A stretch of 64,000 nucleotides of DNA from Halalkalibacter sp. APA_J-10(15) (GCF_023017105.1 NZ_JALKEV010000021.1:1-64000), one strand, 5' to 3'; positions 25,909-37,675 are shown, counted from the first letter of the stretch. Notes: a model not told the origin generated them from the letters alone. Numbers and translations are program-made.

Positions 25909-26667
25909 ATGATGAAAATAGAATTATTAGAAGGTGAGCGTCTAGATCGGGTCGCTGGTACAGAGCTCGAAATTATTCAAAGTCGTGATGTTTTTTCATT
26001 TTCAATAGACGCGATTTTACTTTCGCGTTTCGTTCAAGTGCCGATTCGTAAAGGAAGAATTCTTGATTTGTGCTCAGGGAATGGAGTGATTCCAATCGCC
26101 TTGACGACTCGTACACAAGCTCAGATTGTCGGTATAGAAATTCAAAAGCGTCTCGTTGATATGGCGCGTCGCTCGGTGTTGGTGAATCAATTGGAACATC
26201 GTCTTTCGTTTGTGCATGAAAATGTCGTTAATATCCAATTAGAAGGTTCATTTGATGTTGTTACGTGTAATCCTCCCTATTTTCCGACTAACACGAAACG
26301 AGATCAAAATATGAATGAATACGTTGCAATCGCTCGACATGAAATTCATTGTACGTTAAGTGATGTTATTCGTGTTGCAAGTCGTTATGTGAAGCATGGA
26401 GGGCGTGTGGCCTTCGTTCATCGTCCAGAACGGTTAACGGACTTACTGAATGAAATGCGAGTATGCAAAATAGAGCCGAAACGAATTCAATTTGTTCATG
26501 CGAAACCGAGTACAGAAGCGAATATCGTTCTCGTAGAAGGGCGTAAGGAGGGGCAGCCTGGCGTCACTTGTTTGCCACCTATTTTTGTTTACAATGAAGA
26601 GGGTAGGTATAATGAAGCTTTTTTACAAATATATGAAGGTGAATTTCGTACGAAGGTAGGGATATAG
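25909..26667 (+). CDS. trmN6: tRNA1(Val) (adenine37-N6)-methyltransferase (YabB)
   Basis: The 252-residue class I methyltransferase has motif I 'LDLCSGNGV' (52-60), where SAM binds, and the N6-adenine motif 'NPPY' (121-124). It matches YabB/TrmN6, and its place before rsmI supports this. The start has only a weak AGGAT site, and a second ATG follows immediately, so the start is uncertain by one codon. In B. subtilis yazA lies between this gene and rsmI. Here the two are one base apart and yazA is absent. Confidence 0.92.
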   Translation: MMKIELLEGERLDRVAGTELEIIQSRDVFSFSIDAILLSRFVQVPIRKGRILDLCSGNGVIPIALTTRTQAQIVGIEIQKRLVDMARRSVLVNQLEHRLSFVHENVVNIQLEGSFDVVTCNPPYFPTNTKRDQNMNEYVAIARHEIHCTLSDVIRVASRYVKHGGRVAFVHRPERLTDLLNEMRVCKIEPKRIQFVHAKPSTEANIVLVEGRKEGQPGVTCLPPIFVYNEEGRYNEAFLQIYEGEFRTKVGI

Positions 26668-27534
26668 ATGAGACAACAGAAGAGCTTTGTACATGGCGAG
26701 GAATTAGGTGTGCTCTATTTAGTTCCAACACCAATTGGAAATCTAGAGGATATGACCTATCGAGCGGTTCGGATATTGGAGGAAGCGGACTTGATTGCGG
26801 CTGAAGATACGAGACAAACGAAGAAGATCTGTCATTATTTTGAGATAACGACTCCATTGGTGAGCTATCACGAACATAATCGGAAGGAAGCTGGAACGAA
26901 GCTCATAAATGAAATGAAAAGTGGAAAAAAAGTCGCGTTAGTGAGTGATGCGGGAATGCCAGCTATATCTGATCCTGGACAAGAGCTCGTACGAGAATCA
27001 ATTACGGAGCATATTTCCGTGATTCCATTACCTGGCGCGAATGCTGCCCTAATGAGCTTAGTTGGTTCAGGCTTATCAACGAATTCTTTTCAATTTGTTG
27101 GGTTCTTACCTCGTCACGAAAAACGGAGAAAGGAAGAGCTTGAGAAGCTAATCTATCAAGAAGCGACACTGTTATTTTATGAGTCGCCACATCGTTTAAA
27201 GGCAACATTAACGACGATGAGAGATGTGCTTGGAAATCGTCCTATTAGTTTATGTCGGGAATTAACGAAGAAGTTTGAAGAGTACATAAGGGGGACGTTA
27301 GATGAAGTGCTAGAGTGGACTGTAACGGGTCAAGTGAAAGGGGAATTTTGTATTGTGGTTGAAGGCTTCCGTGGTGAGGTTGAAGCGGACGATTGGTGGG
27401 GGGCCTTTAAAATAAATGAACATGTTGATCATTATATTGCGGCTGGTTTGACATCAAAGGAAGCGATTAAAAAGGTGGCTTTGGAACGTAAACAACCTAA
27501 ACGTGAGATTTATGCTAGTTATCACCTAAATTAA
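26668..27534 (+). CDS. rsmI: 16S rRNA (cytidine1402-2'-O)-methyltransferase
   Basis: The 288-residue tetrapyrrole-methylase-fold enzyme has 'LYLVPTPIGNLEDMTYRA', 'AEDTRQTKK' and the glycine-rich 'SDAGMPAISDPGQELV' that forms the SAM pocket. RsmI methylates C1402 in the ribosomal decoding centre. AAGGTAGGG upstream overlaps the end of trmN6, so the two are coupled. Confidence 0.96.
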   Translation: MRQQKSFVHGEELGVLYLVPTPIGNLEDMTYRAVRILEEADLIAAEDTRQTKKICHYFEITTPLVSYHEHNRKEAGTKLINEMKSGKKVALVSDAGMPAISDPGQELVRESITEHISVIPLPGANAALMSLVGSGLSTNSFQFVGFLPRHEKRRKEELEKLIYQEATLLFYESPHRLKATLTTMRDVLGNRPISLCRELTKKFEEYIRGTLDEVLEWTVTGQVKGEFCIVVEGFRGEVEADDWWGAFKINEHVDHYIAAGLTSKEAIKKVALERKQPKREIYASYHLN

Positions 27535-27540
27535 AAAAAG

Positions 27541-27578
27541 AATGCATCAAAGGGGGATGTTTGCCCCTTTGGTACATT
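27541..27578. terminator. Bidirectional terminator between rsmI and abrB
   Basis: AATGCATCAAAGGGG pairs with CCCCTTTGGTACATT. The run of seven As just before it gives a U-tract for abrB on the minus strand. The plus-strand tail is weaker. Confidence 0.75.
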
Positions 27579-27601
27579 CTAATCATAATTCCTTATGGTT
27601 A

Positions 27602-27889
27602 TTACCCTTTGTTAGATGCTAAATATGACTGTAAATCTTTTAGAATCTCTTCTGCACCTTGAGGGCTAAGGATGATCTTTCCGTTTGCAATAGAAAGATT
27701 ATCATCAGATACCTCGCCAGTAATTTGACAAGTCATGTTTGGCTTGTATTTCTTTAAGATGATACGATCATGATCAACATAAATTTCTAATGCATCTTTC
27801 TCAGCGATATCAAGTGTACGGCGCAATTCAATTGGGATTACGACACGACCTAGCTCGTCAACTTTACGTACAATACCAGTAGATTTCAT
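27602..27889 (-). CDS. abrB: Transition state regulator AbrB
   Basis: The 95-residue protein has the N-terminal swapped-hairpin DNA-binding domain 'TGIVRKVDELGRVVIPIELRRTL' and the AbrB-type C-terminal half with one cysteine in 'NMTCQITGEV'. It represses many stationary-phase genes during exponential growth. It is transcribed against its neighbours from a sigma-A promoter with a Spo0A box just downstream of the start point. A second AbrB-domain protein, SpoVT, is encoded at 51888. Confidence 0.97.
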   Translation of the reverse strand: MKSTGIVRKVDELGRVVIPIELRRTLDIAEKDALEIYVDHDRIILKKYKPNMTCQITGEVSDDNLSIANGKIILSPQGAEEILKDLQSYLASNKG

Positions 27890-27943
27890 AGTATATGTCT
27901 CCTCTCAAACTCAGTTTTTTTTATTAGTTTCATTTAGTCATTA

Positions 27944-27996
27944 TTCGACATAATTCTTTCTTTTCTTAGAGTACCAGTGTTTCCAAAACAAGTCAA
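27944..27996 (-). promoter_or_regulatory. abrB promoter with Spo0A box
   Basis: On the minus strand TTGACT (27996-27991), 17 nt, TACTCT (27973-27968). A perfect 0A box TGTCGAA lies at 27950-27944, about +11 to +17. Spo0A~P represses abrB from a box in this position in B. subtilis. Confidence 0.75.
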
Positions 27997-28087
27997 ATAC
28001 TTTTTTACATTATTTAAATATTTTATTGCTAATTGTCAGTGAAAAACCTTAAAAGTAAGTCAATCTCGTAAAAGGAGGTGCAAAAGT

Positions 28088-29041
28088 ATGATCCAATTTA
28101 ATCCAGATTTACTAGAAAAAATAAGAGATATTAATCATCATTTGGAAGAAACGTATGCTTTTTTAACGAGAGAAAAAGATATGATTCGACAAAAGTTAGC
28201 GAAAATTCATACTGATCATAGACAAATCAATCTATTATCGGTTGAAGAGCTGACGGAATGGCTTGATGGTCAAGAAGTAGCTGCAGTAGATGGATCAGTG
28301 AATCAAACGAAAGGGGAGTACCCGCACGTTCTTTATTTCTTTCAAGCGCTAGCGAAAACGACAACTGGCCACCAATGCATGTCTTCAGAAATCTATACCC
28401 CATTAATGGAAAGAGAAAACAATGAACAAACAACAGCTCAGATACGTTCTCATATGTTAGCTAAGCATGAACTTGAAGTTGCTTACAAGCTTATAGATGA
28501 AAGGAGAGTACGGTTACTATTAATGGATGGAGCGCTTTACCATTATCGTATTGATGCACCAAATGAATGGGAACAGCTTCGACAAAAGGCATTGAAGGAA
28601 GACGTCTTGCTCGTCGGTGTATCTGAGGAAATTACGACAGAGAATTTGGTGAAGTTAAGTGAATTCTCTTCATATGAACGTTATCCCCACACATATGATC
28701 GTGATCTATTATTTGGTGTGCTCAAGCAAGGAGAACTATTGTATATTGAGGAGATCCAGCATAAGGCTGGCTTGCAGTCGGTTTGGGTAAGGTTGAGTAC
28801 AGATCCTGCGATAACAGGATTTGATATTTTGATGGAGCAAGCCGAGTATCGTGATAGAATTGCAGAAGTTTTGCAAACATTAACACCGAAGGACGGACGT
28901 GGTATTCCGCTCTGGTTAGATATGATTGATCGTGAAGTCCGTGTGACAGATTCATTAGTTGAAGCGATGGTAGAGCAATATATTCACCCACAATTAAAGC
29001 AACGCTTCTTTACGAAGAAACGTACGAGTAGACCTTATTAA
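28088..29041 (+). CDS. nurA: NurA-domain nuclease
   Basis: The 317-residue protein has the NurA motif 'AAVDGSVNQ' (Asp68) and a second motif 'LLMDGALYHY' (Asp147). These acidic residues lie in an RNase H-like nuclease core. NurA is a 5'-3' exonuclease that works with the HerA translocase in end resection and is best known from archaea. AAAAGGAGGTG precedes the ATG. It is coupled to the HerA gene 12 nt downstream. The pair is inserted between abrB and metG relative to B. subtilis. Confidence 0.85.
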   Translation: MIQFNPDLLEKIRDINHHLEETYAFLTREKDMIRQKLAKIHTDHRQINLLSVEELTEWLDGQEVAAVDGSVNQTKGEYPHVLYFFQALAKTTTGHQCMSSEIYTPLMERENNEQTTAQIRSHMLAKHELEVAYKLIDERRVRLLLMDGALYHYRIDAPNEWEQLRQKALKEDVLLVGVSEEITTENLVKLSEFSSYERYPHTYDRDLLFGVLKQGELLYIEEIQHKAGLQSVWVRLSTDPAITGFDILMEQAEYRDRIAEVLQTLTPKDGRGIPLWLDMIDREVRVTDSLVEAMVEQYIHPQLKQRFFTKKRTSRPY

Positions 29042-29053
29042 GGAGGGAATCGA

Positions 29054-30883
29054 ATGCAAATAGTAGGTGTAACGACACAGCATGAAGTGTATGTTGCTTC
29101 AAAGACACATAAATTTCGTATGAATGAAATGCTCGTTATCGAGGATGACTCTCTCTATCAGCCGAAAGGAGAGGTAGTTGAGACATTCTCTTATAATCGC
29201 TATATACCGATGGGCTTTGATAAAGGCATTGCTGATGACCAAGTTTTAAAGACGTTAGAGCAAATAGGTTATGATATTGGCTCTGATGATATCCACTTAG
29301 CAAAAGCCCGTCTATTTGAAGAAGCGATTCAACCTATTCAAACAGGAGCACAAGTGAGACACCCTCAATTTAAGGAAATTGAACATTTACTAGTGAAGGC
29401 TCAGCCGGACGATGGGTTAATTCTCGGAGAAGTGAAATCAACTGATTTTATTTCAGAGACGTTACCTTCAACATTAACAGGCTTGTTATCGATTCATGAT
29501 CATAATGGCTTGCGCGGACAAAATGGTGTGCCTTTTATCTTTGATATTCGTTCCATGCAGCAATATCCTCATATCGGCGTATTTGGAGGGTCTGGATCAG
29601 GGAAGTCCTTTGGGTTACGTGTCATGCTTGAGGAGTTAATGAAGCTACATATACCAAGCCTTGTTTTTGATCCTCATTTTGAAATGAATTTCGCTGCACA
29701 GACAGAAGGGGTAGAAGGAAGAAGCTATGAGCAGAATTATACGGTTGTGCAAATTGGACAGGATGTCGGTGTAGATTTTTCAGCGCTTACGACTCGAGAT
29801 GTAGAGCGATTGTTAGCAGCGGCAGGTTCATTAACAGAGTCGATGATTAACGTCATCCAGTCGATTCATAAACGCAAGGATAGCTACCAGTCATTTAGTG
29901 ATCGGATCGCGCATTTAGCAGAGGCTCTTGAAATGGGGAAACAAAAGGTGGACGGCTCCTTACATGATGGTGGCATGACAAGAGAAGAGATTGAGCGTTA
30001 TCAATTATTTAAGCGACTACTTGATCAATATGGTAGTTTACCACTTGCATCGATTAAGGGAATTCAATGGAGAGTTCACCGTCTCCACCAAGCCGGTTTG
30101 TTCCAGCAAAACATTCGGGCAATTGAAGAAGGAATGTATGCGGGCAAGCTTGTCGTCGTGCAAGGCGCAGTTTGGTTATTGCAAGTGTTCTCGAGCTATG
30201 TGATTGGAGCCCTTTATGGAAAAAGGCGAGCGTACCGTGACGCAAAGCTCCAGCATATGCAAGGAGAGTTCTTCCCACCTTTTTTAGTCGTGACAGATGA
30301 AGCACATAACTTTGCACCTAAAGGGTTTGATGCACCAGCTAAATCGGTTTTGAAGGAAATTGCTCAGGAAGGACGTAAATATGGGGTCTTCCTTATATTT
30401 GCTACACAAAGGCCGACATTGCTTGATGAGACGATTACGGCACAGTTGAATACGAAGTTTGTCTTTCGGACGGTACGTGGAACGGACATCCAAACGATTA
30501 AAGAGGAAACCGATTTAACAGTAGAGGAAGGGAAGCGTCTCCCTTATTTACGATCTGGTGATGCGTTTGTATCATCGGCGATTATGGGACGGTCGATGGC
30601 GATTCGAATCAGAATGGCTCATTCAACGAGTCCTCATACGTTAAATCCGTTTGATGAACTTGAGGCAATGAATGCAAAAGGAGTAGATGAGCTTATCTCT
30701 GCATTGGATGAGCACCTCCCATTTGCTGAGATGGATCTAATGAAATTATTACCACAATTAAACAGTAAAGCGAAAAAAAGCTGGGATGTACAAGCGTGGA
30801 AAAAGGAGCTTGAGCGACTTAGCGCTGATGGTTATATTAAAAAAGAGAAAACACCTTTTGCGACCATGTATACACGATCTTGA
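29054..30883 (+). CDS. herA: HerA-family hexameric ATPase/translocase
   Basis: The 609-residue protein has a small N-terminal HAS-like beta domain (1-60), Walker A 'GGSGSGKS' (178-185, Lys184), Walker B 'LVVTDEAHNF' (Asp415-Glu416) and a probable arginine finger in 'FRTVRGTDIQTIKEET'. HerA rings pump double-stranded DNA and form a complex with NurA, which is encoded immediately upstream. The strong AAGGAGGG site and 12-nt spacing make one transcription unit. The promoter of the next unit overlaps its stop codon. Confidence 0.9.
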   Translation: MQIVGVTTQHEVYVASKTHKFRMNEMLVIEDDSLYQPKGEVVETFSYNRYIPMGFDKGIADDQVLKTLEQIGYDIGSDDIHLAKARLFEEAIQPIQTGAQVRHPQFKEIEHLLVKAQPDDGLILGEVKSTDFISETLPSTLTGLLSIHDHNGLRGQNGVPFIFDIRSMQQYPHIGVFGGSGSGKSFGLRVMLEELMKLHIPSLVFDPHFEMNFAAQTEGVEGRSYEQNYTVVQIGQDVGVDFSALTTRDVERLLAAAGSLTESMINVIQSIHKRKDSYQSFSDRIAHLAEALEMGKQKVDGSLHDGGMTREEIERYQLFKRLLDQYGSLPLASIKGIQWRVHRLHQAGLFQQNIRAIEEGMYAGKLVVVQGAVWLLQVFSSYVIGALYGKRRAYRDAKLQHMQGEFFPPFLVVTDEAHNFAPKGFDAPAKSVLKEIAQEGRKYGVFLIFATQRPTLLDETITAQLNTKFVFRTVRGTDIQTIKEETDLTVEEGKRLPYLRSGDAFVSSAIMGRSMAIRIRMAHSTSPHTLNPFDELEAMNAKGVDELISALDEHLPFAEMDLMKLLPQLNSKAKKSWDVQAWKKELERLSADGYIKKEKTPFATMYTRS

Positions 30884-30908
30884 CGACACAGCGTAAATTC
30901 GGTATATT
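30880..30908 (+). promoter_or_regulatory. Sigma-A promoter for the T-box/metG transcript
   Basis: TTGACG, 17 nt, TATATT. The -35 overlaps the herA stop codon. Transcription would begin near 30915 and give a leader of about 390 nt. Confidence 0.65.
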
Positions 30909-30924
30909 TTGGTTATACTATAAG

Positions 30925-30965
30925 GTGCTATTCAAGAAAGGACGGTTTTCCTTTTTGAATAGCAC
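30925..30965 (+). terminator. Long hairpin after herA or at the 5' end of the metG leader
   Basis: GTGCTATTCAAGAAAGGA pairs with TCCTTTTTGAATAGCAC (one bulge). There is no T-tract afterwards, so it may stabilise the leader rather than terminate herA. Confidence 0.45.
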
Positions 30966-30984
30966 GTAGAAAAGAATTTGATAG

Positions 30985-31267
30985 GAAAAGTCCGATGAAG
31001 GGATGAGTACATCTCATTTGTCTATAGGTAGCATATGCTATGCAGAGAGCTGGGGGAGCTGAAAACCAGTATAGATGATAGGTGGAAGATGGTCCAATGA
31101 GGAGTGATATGTGAGTGCATAAGCATAAGCATAAGCATATGACGTTGCTGGCGTTAACAGAGAAGTTCATAACTTCGTAAGCCTTTTTTCTGTGAGGAAA
31201 AAAGGGAATTTGGGTGGTACCACGTGAGCGATGCTCTCGTCCCGTTGTGGATGAGGGCTTTTTGTAT
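30985..31267 (+). promoter_or_regulatory. T-box leader controlling metG (methionine)
   Basis: The leader has a T-box stem I start (cgatgaagggatgagtaca), the AG bulge/distal-loop element agagagctggggg, a candidate AUG specifier in gaagATGgtcc (31089-31091), the T-box TGGTACCACG (31215-31224) and a terminator with GCTCTCGTCC / GGATGAGGGC and ttttt (31233-31264). Uncharged tRNA-Met would stabilise the antiterminator and switch metG on. A tandem GCATAA repeat lies between specifier and T-box. Confidence 0.9.
31117..31140 (+). repeat. Four tandem GCATAA hexamers inside the T-box leader
   Basis: GCATAA occurs three times, followed by GCATAT, giving 24 nt of head-to-tail repeat in the linker between stem I and the antiterminator. 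Such a tract can vary in copy number by slippage. Confidence 0.8.
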
Positions 31268-31282
31268 GCACAAAATGTATAA

Positions 31283-33280
<1,998 letters not shown>

Positions 33281-33330
33281 AGTTTTGGAAATAGTCTTGC
33301 TACGCGCCTAATGAGGTGTATGTTGGAAGC

Positions 33331-33361
33331 CACTGAAAAGTACAAATCGACTTTATCAGTG
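33331..33361 (+). repeat. CACTGAAAAA hairpin family, copy after metG
   Basis: CACTGAAAAGT, short loop, ACTTTATCAGTG. It is one mismatch from a perfect palindrome and flanked by gc/cc that extend the stem. Confidence 0.65.
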
Positions 33362-33469
33362 CCATTGTTTAGACTAGCAATGGATTTACTCGTTGCTCGG
33401 GGCTGAGACATAACTAAAGTGTCTATCTGGAAACCCGAACAAAAGATGAACGTAGCGGATGAAATATAC

Positions 33470-33625
33470 GTAGACTCCTGCGGGATGAAAAGCAAGGTCA
33501 CTGAAAAAGTTAAAACCAAACTTTTTCAGTGGCCTCATGAAAAGCCAAGGGTGAGACCCCGCAGTGAAGCACGAGGAGGCTCACCGGCTTCCCGCGGAAA
33601 GCGAAGTATATTTCAGGAGCGGTTT
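33470..33625 (+). repeat. Large Bacillus intergenic repeat interrupted by a hairpin element
   Basis: GACTCCTGCGGGATGAAAAGC, GTGAGACCCCGCAG, GAGGAGGCTCACCGG and CCCGCGGAAAGCGAAG are blocks of an intergenic repeat I know from many Bacillus genomes. A 39-nt hairpin element (33498-33536) sits between two near-identical copies of ATGAAAAGC(C)AAGG. The open frame across 33419-33799 covers these repeats and is not a gene. Confidence 0.7.
33499..33531 (+). repeat. CACTGAAAAA hairpin family, perfect 13-bp copy
   Basis: CACTGAAAAAGTT, loop AAAACCA, AACTTTTTCAGTG. It is the best-preserved member and appears inserted in the larger repeat. Confidence 0.8.
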
Positions 33626-33721
33626 ACGTCCACCATCTATCATTGTTCGGCTTTTCTTTTAGTTAAACCACTTTTGTCCCAGCCTCTTTTCAACATAGGC
33701 AACGGTTTCGCTCATTGTTTA

Positions 33722-33763
33722 AAGGGCACCAAAAAAGTTAAAAATCAAACTTTCAGTGCCCTT
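33722..33763 (+). repeat. CACTGAAAAA hairpin family, copy before tatD
   Basis: AAGGGCACCAAAAAAGTT, loop, AAACTTTCAGTGCCCTT, with the stem extended by GGGC/GCCC as in the copies at 38634 and 51664. The 546-nt gap between metG and tatD consists almost wholly of repeat elements. Confidence 0.7.
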
Positions 33764-33826
33764 GTATGTTGCTCTTCATCAAGCTTTATGATTAACTGAA
33801 TACTATTACGTACAAGGAGAATGGAA

Positions 33827-34597
33827 ATGTTATTTGATACTCATGTACATTTAAATGCTGATCAATTTGAAGAAGATCTAGACGAAGTTATAAAAAGAGC
33901 AGAGACTGCTGGCGTTAAAAATATGGTTGTGGTCGGTTTTGATGAAAAGACGATCAAAAGAGCGCTAGAACTGGTCAATACGTATGAATGGATGTACGCT
34001 GCAGTTGGTTGGCATCCTGTTGATGCGATCGATATGACTGATGCACATTTAAAATGGCTTGAGGAGCTTTCTTCTCATCCGAAAGTCGTCGCTCTCGGTG
34101 AAATGGGTCTTGACTATCATTGGGATAAGTCACCGAAAGAGGTACAAAAGGACGTATTTCGCAAGCAGATCGCATTAGCTAAAAAGGTCAAATTACCTAT
34201 TATTATTCATAATCGTGATGCAGATCAAGATATTGTTGATATATTGAAAGAGGAAAACGCCACTGAGGTCGGTGGTATTATGCATTGCTTTGGTGGTAGT
34301 GTAGAAATTGCGGAACAGTGTATGAATATGAACTTCTATATTTCATTAGGAGGACCTGTGACATTTAAGAATGCAAAACGACCGAAACAGGTTGCGAAAG
34401 CGATTCCATTAGAGAGGTTATTAATTGAGACTGATTGTCCATATTTAGCTCCTCATCCAAATCGTGGGAAGCGTAATGAACCTGCTTATGTTCGTCTTGT
34501 TGCTGAGCAAATTGCTGAATTAAAAGAGGTAGATTTGGAAGAAATTATAGAACGGACAACAGCTAACGCAAAAGAAATTTTCAACATAAAACCCTAA
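33827..34597 (+). CDS. tatD: TatD family metal-dependent deoxyribonuclease (YabD)
   Basis: The 256-residue TIM-barrel amidohydrolase-type nuclease has metal ligands His6 and His8 in 'DTHVH', 'GEMGLDYHWDKSP', 'PIIIHNRDA', 'GGIMHCFGG' and 'LIETDCPYLAPHP'. The start at 33827 has AAGGAG seven bases upstream and gives the M-L-F-D-T-H start of its homologues. The ATG at 33821 is too close to that site. The position between metG and yabE is conserved. Confidence 0.95.
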   Translation: MLFDTHVHLNADQFEEDLDEVIKRAETAGVKNMVVVGFDEKTIKRALELVNTYEWMYAAVGWHPVDAIDMTDAHLKWLEELSSHPKVVALGEMGLDYHWDKSPKEVQKDVFRKQIALAKKVKLPIIIHNRDADQDIVDILKEENATEVGGIMHCFGGSVEIAEQCMNMNFYISLGGPVTFKNAKRPKQVAKAIPLERLLIETDCPYLAPHPNRGKRNEPAYVRLVAEQIAELKEVDLEEIIERTTANAKEIFNIKP

Positions 34598-34761
34598 CAG
34601 TTATTGGGGGATATTGTAATAATGTGTCAAATGATCAATCATTTCGAAATGGTTCTACACCTTGGTGGCATTGCATAAATTGGACTTGTCGATAAGTTTT
34701 TGTTTTCTTTTAGGACACCTTCATAGATAATAAGGGAGATGTGTCAATCAAAAACAATCAG

Positions 34762-34791
34762 TTGACAAAGAGGAGGTACAGTGTTTATAAT
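34762..34791 (+). promoter_or_regulatory. Sigma-A promoter of yabE
   Basis: TTGACA, 18 nt, TATAAT, both hexamers perfect, ending 29 nt before the yabE start. Confidence 0.8.
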
Positions 34792-34820
34792 TCGGTCGAT
34801 ACCAAAGAGGAGGGCATATC

Positions 34821-36044
34821 ATGGATTTAAACAGGATAAAGTTTCTTCCCAAGAAGCTATTCGGGAAGAAGACGATTGTATCCTCGATTAGTCTGGTACT
34901 CTTCGTTAGTTTGATCACATACGCTGTATACGAAACGACAAAAGCAACGGTAACCGTTATGATTGATGGTGAAGAAACCGTTGTTGAGACACACGCTAAT
35001 ACAGTTGCAGATCTGTTGGAAGAGTATGAGTGGGAAGTCCAATCATATGATCATATTGAACCTAGTGTCGATACAGAGATAGAGAATGAAATGACAATCA
35101 CCTGGGAGCAAGCGAAGCAAGTTTTCACGATGATTGATGGTCAAGAGGATGCAGTATGGACGACGTCAAAGACGGTCCAAGAACTAATAGACGAGTTAGA
35201 AATTGAATACAAAGAACACGATGTAGTAGAGCCAGAGTTAAGTGCAGCGATTGAAGAGCAAATGGAGTTAACCTATGAATCTGCTTTTCAAGTGGAGCTA
35301 ATTAGTGATGGTGAGCAACATGAGTTTTGGACAACTTCGACGACTGTCGCTGACTTTTTAGAGAGAGAAGAAGTAACGTTAGATGAACTGGATCGAGTAG
35401 AGCCAGAATTAGATGAACGATTAGAAGAAGAAACATCGATTCAAGTCGTACGTGTAGAAAAAGTCACCGATGTGGTGGAAGAAGCGATTGATTTTGCAAC
35501 CGTTACTCGTAAGGATGATGACTTACTTTCAGGAAGTGAGGAAGTCGTACAATCGGGTGAGGATGGTAAAGTTGAAAAGCATTATGAGGTTATCCTTGAA
35601 GATGGTGAAGAAGTATCTCGTGAACTTGTGAAAGAGGAAACGGTTAAGGAAAGCTCAGATCGAATTGTTGCTGTTGGAACGAAGGAACCTGCACCGACAC
35701 CGTCAAGAAGTCAATCTACAACGAGTAGTGGCGATAGTGCATCAACATCTAGTGGTACAACGCTGACAGTGGAATCTACCGCATATACGGCAAATTGCAG
35801 TGGATGTAGTGGGGTAACGGCAACCGGAATTAATTTAAATAATAACCGGAACATGAAGGTGATTGCTGTTGATCCGAATGTCATTCCACTCGGTTCAAAA
35901 GTGTATGTAGAAGGGTATGGAACGGCTATTGCTGGTGATACAGGTGGCGCTATTGTTGGTAATAAGATTGATGTGCATATGCCAACGAAAGCAGATGCGC
36001 ATAGTTGGGGAACTAGAACAGTTGAAATTAAGATTCTAGATTAA
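34821..36044 (+). CDS. yabE: YabE, Rpf-like cell-wall protein with DUF348, G5 and 3D domains
   Basis: The 407-residue exported protein has an N-terminal membrane anchor/signal (about 18-38) and three tandem DUF348 repeats (about 45-90, 100-147, 155-205, each with 'V.DLL/FLE/LID' and a following 'VEP'). A G5 domain (about 210-285), a Ser/Thr-rich linker and a C-terminal 3D domain (about 315-405) follow. The 3D domain has 'VDPNVIPLGSKVYVEGYG' and 'GDTGGAI', holding the three conserved aspartates. Proteins of this type resemble resuscitation-promoting factors and the 3D fold suggests lytic transglycosylase activity. GGAGGGC precedes the ATG. The protein is strongly acidic, which fits an alkaline habitat. 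Confidence 0.93.
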   Translation: MDLNRIKFLPKKLFGKKTIVSSISLVLFVSLITYAVYETTKATVTVMIDGEETVVETHANTVADLLEEYEWEVQSYDHIEPSVDTEIENEMTITWEQAKQVFTMIDGQEDAVWTTSKTVQELIDELEIEYKEHDVVEPELSAAIEEQMELTYESAFQVELISDGEQHEFWTTSTTVADFLEREEVTLDELDRVEPELDERLEEETSIQVVRVEKVTDVVEEAIDFATVTRKDDDLLSGSEEVVQSGEDGKVEKHYEVILEDGEEVSRELVKEETVKESSDRIVAVGTKEPAPTPSRSQSTTSSGDSASTSSGTTLTVESTAYTANCSGCSGVTATGINLNNNRNMKVIAVDPNVIPLGSKVYVEGYGTAIAGDTGGAIVGNKIDVHMPTKADAHSWGTRTVEIKILD

Positions 36045-36054
36045 TAAATTGTTG

Positions 36055-36087
36055 GACACAGAGTTGCGTTGTGACTCTGTGTCTTTT
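36055..36087 (+). terminator. Terminator after yabE
   Basis: A perfect 10-bp stem (GACACAGAGT / ACTCTGTGTC) is followed by ttttgtt. Confidence 0.88.
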
Positions 36088-36242
36088 GTTATAAGATAAG
36101 AAAGTGTAAATGGATGGCTAGTTTAGGATAAAAGGGCAGTAAGAGCCTGATTGAGCCTCGCTGACTCCATTTTTCAGTTTTAGATAATGAAAAGACTCAG
36201 TTTGTGTTCTGTATGAGTTATTGAGTGATTAAGGAGAAGGAA

Positions 36243-37675
<1,433 letters not shown>

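Noticed and set aside
33419-33799. Open frame of 126 codons after metG
   Set aside because: It spans the large intergenic repeat, an inserted hairpin and another hairpin copy. It has no ribosome-binding site and its composition follows the repeats.
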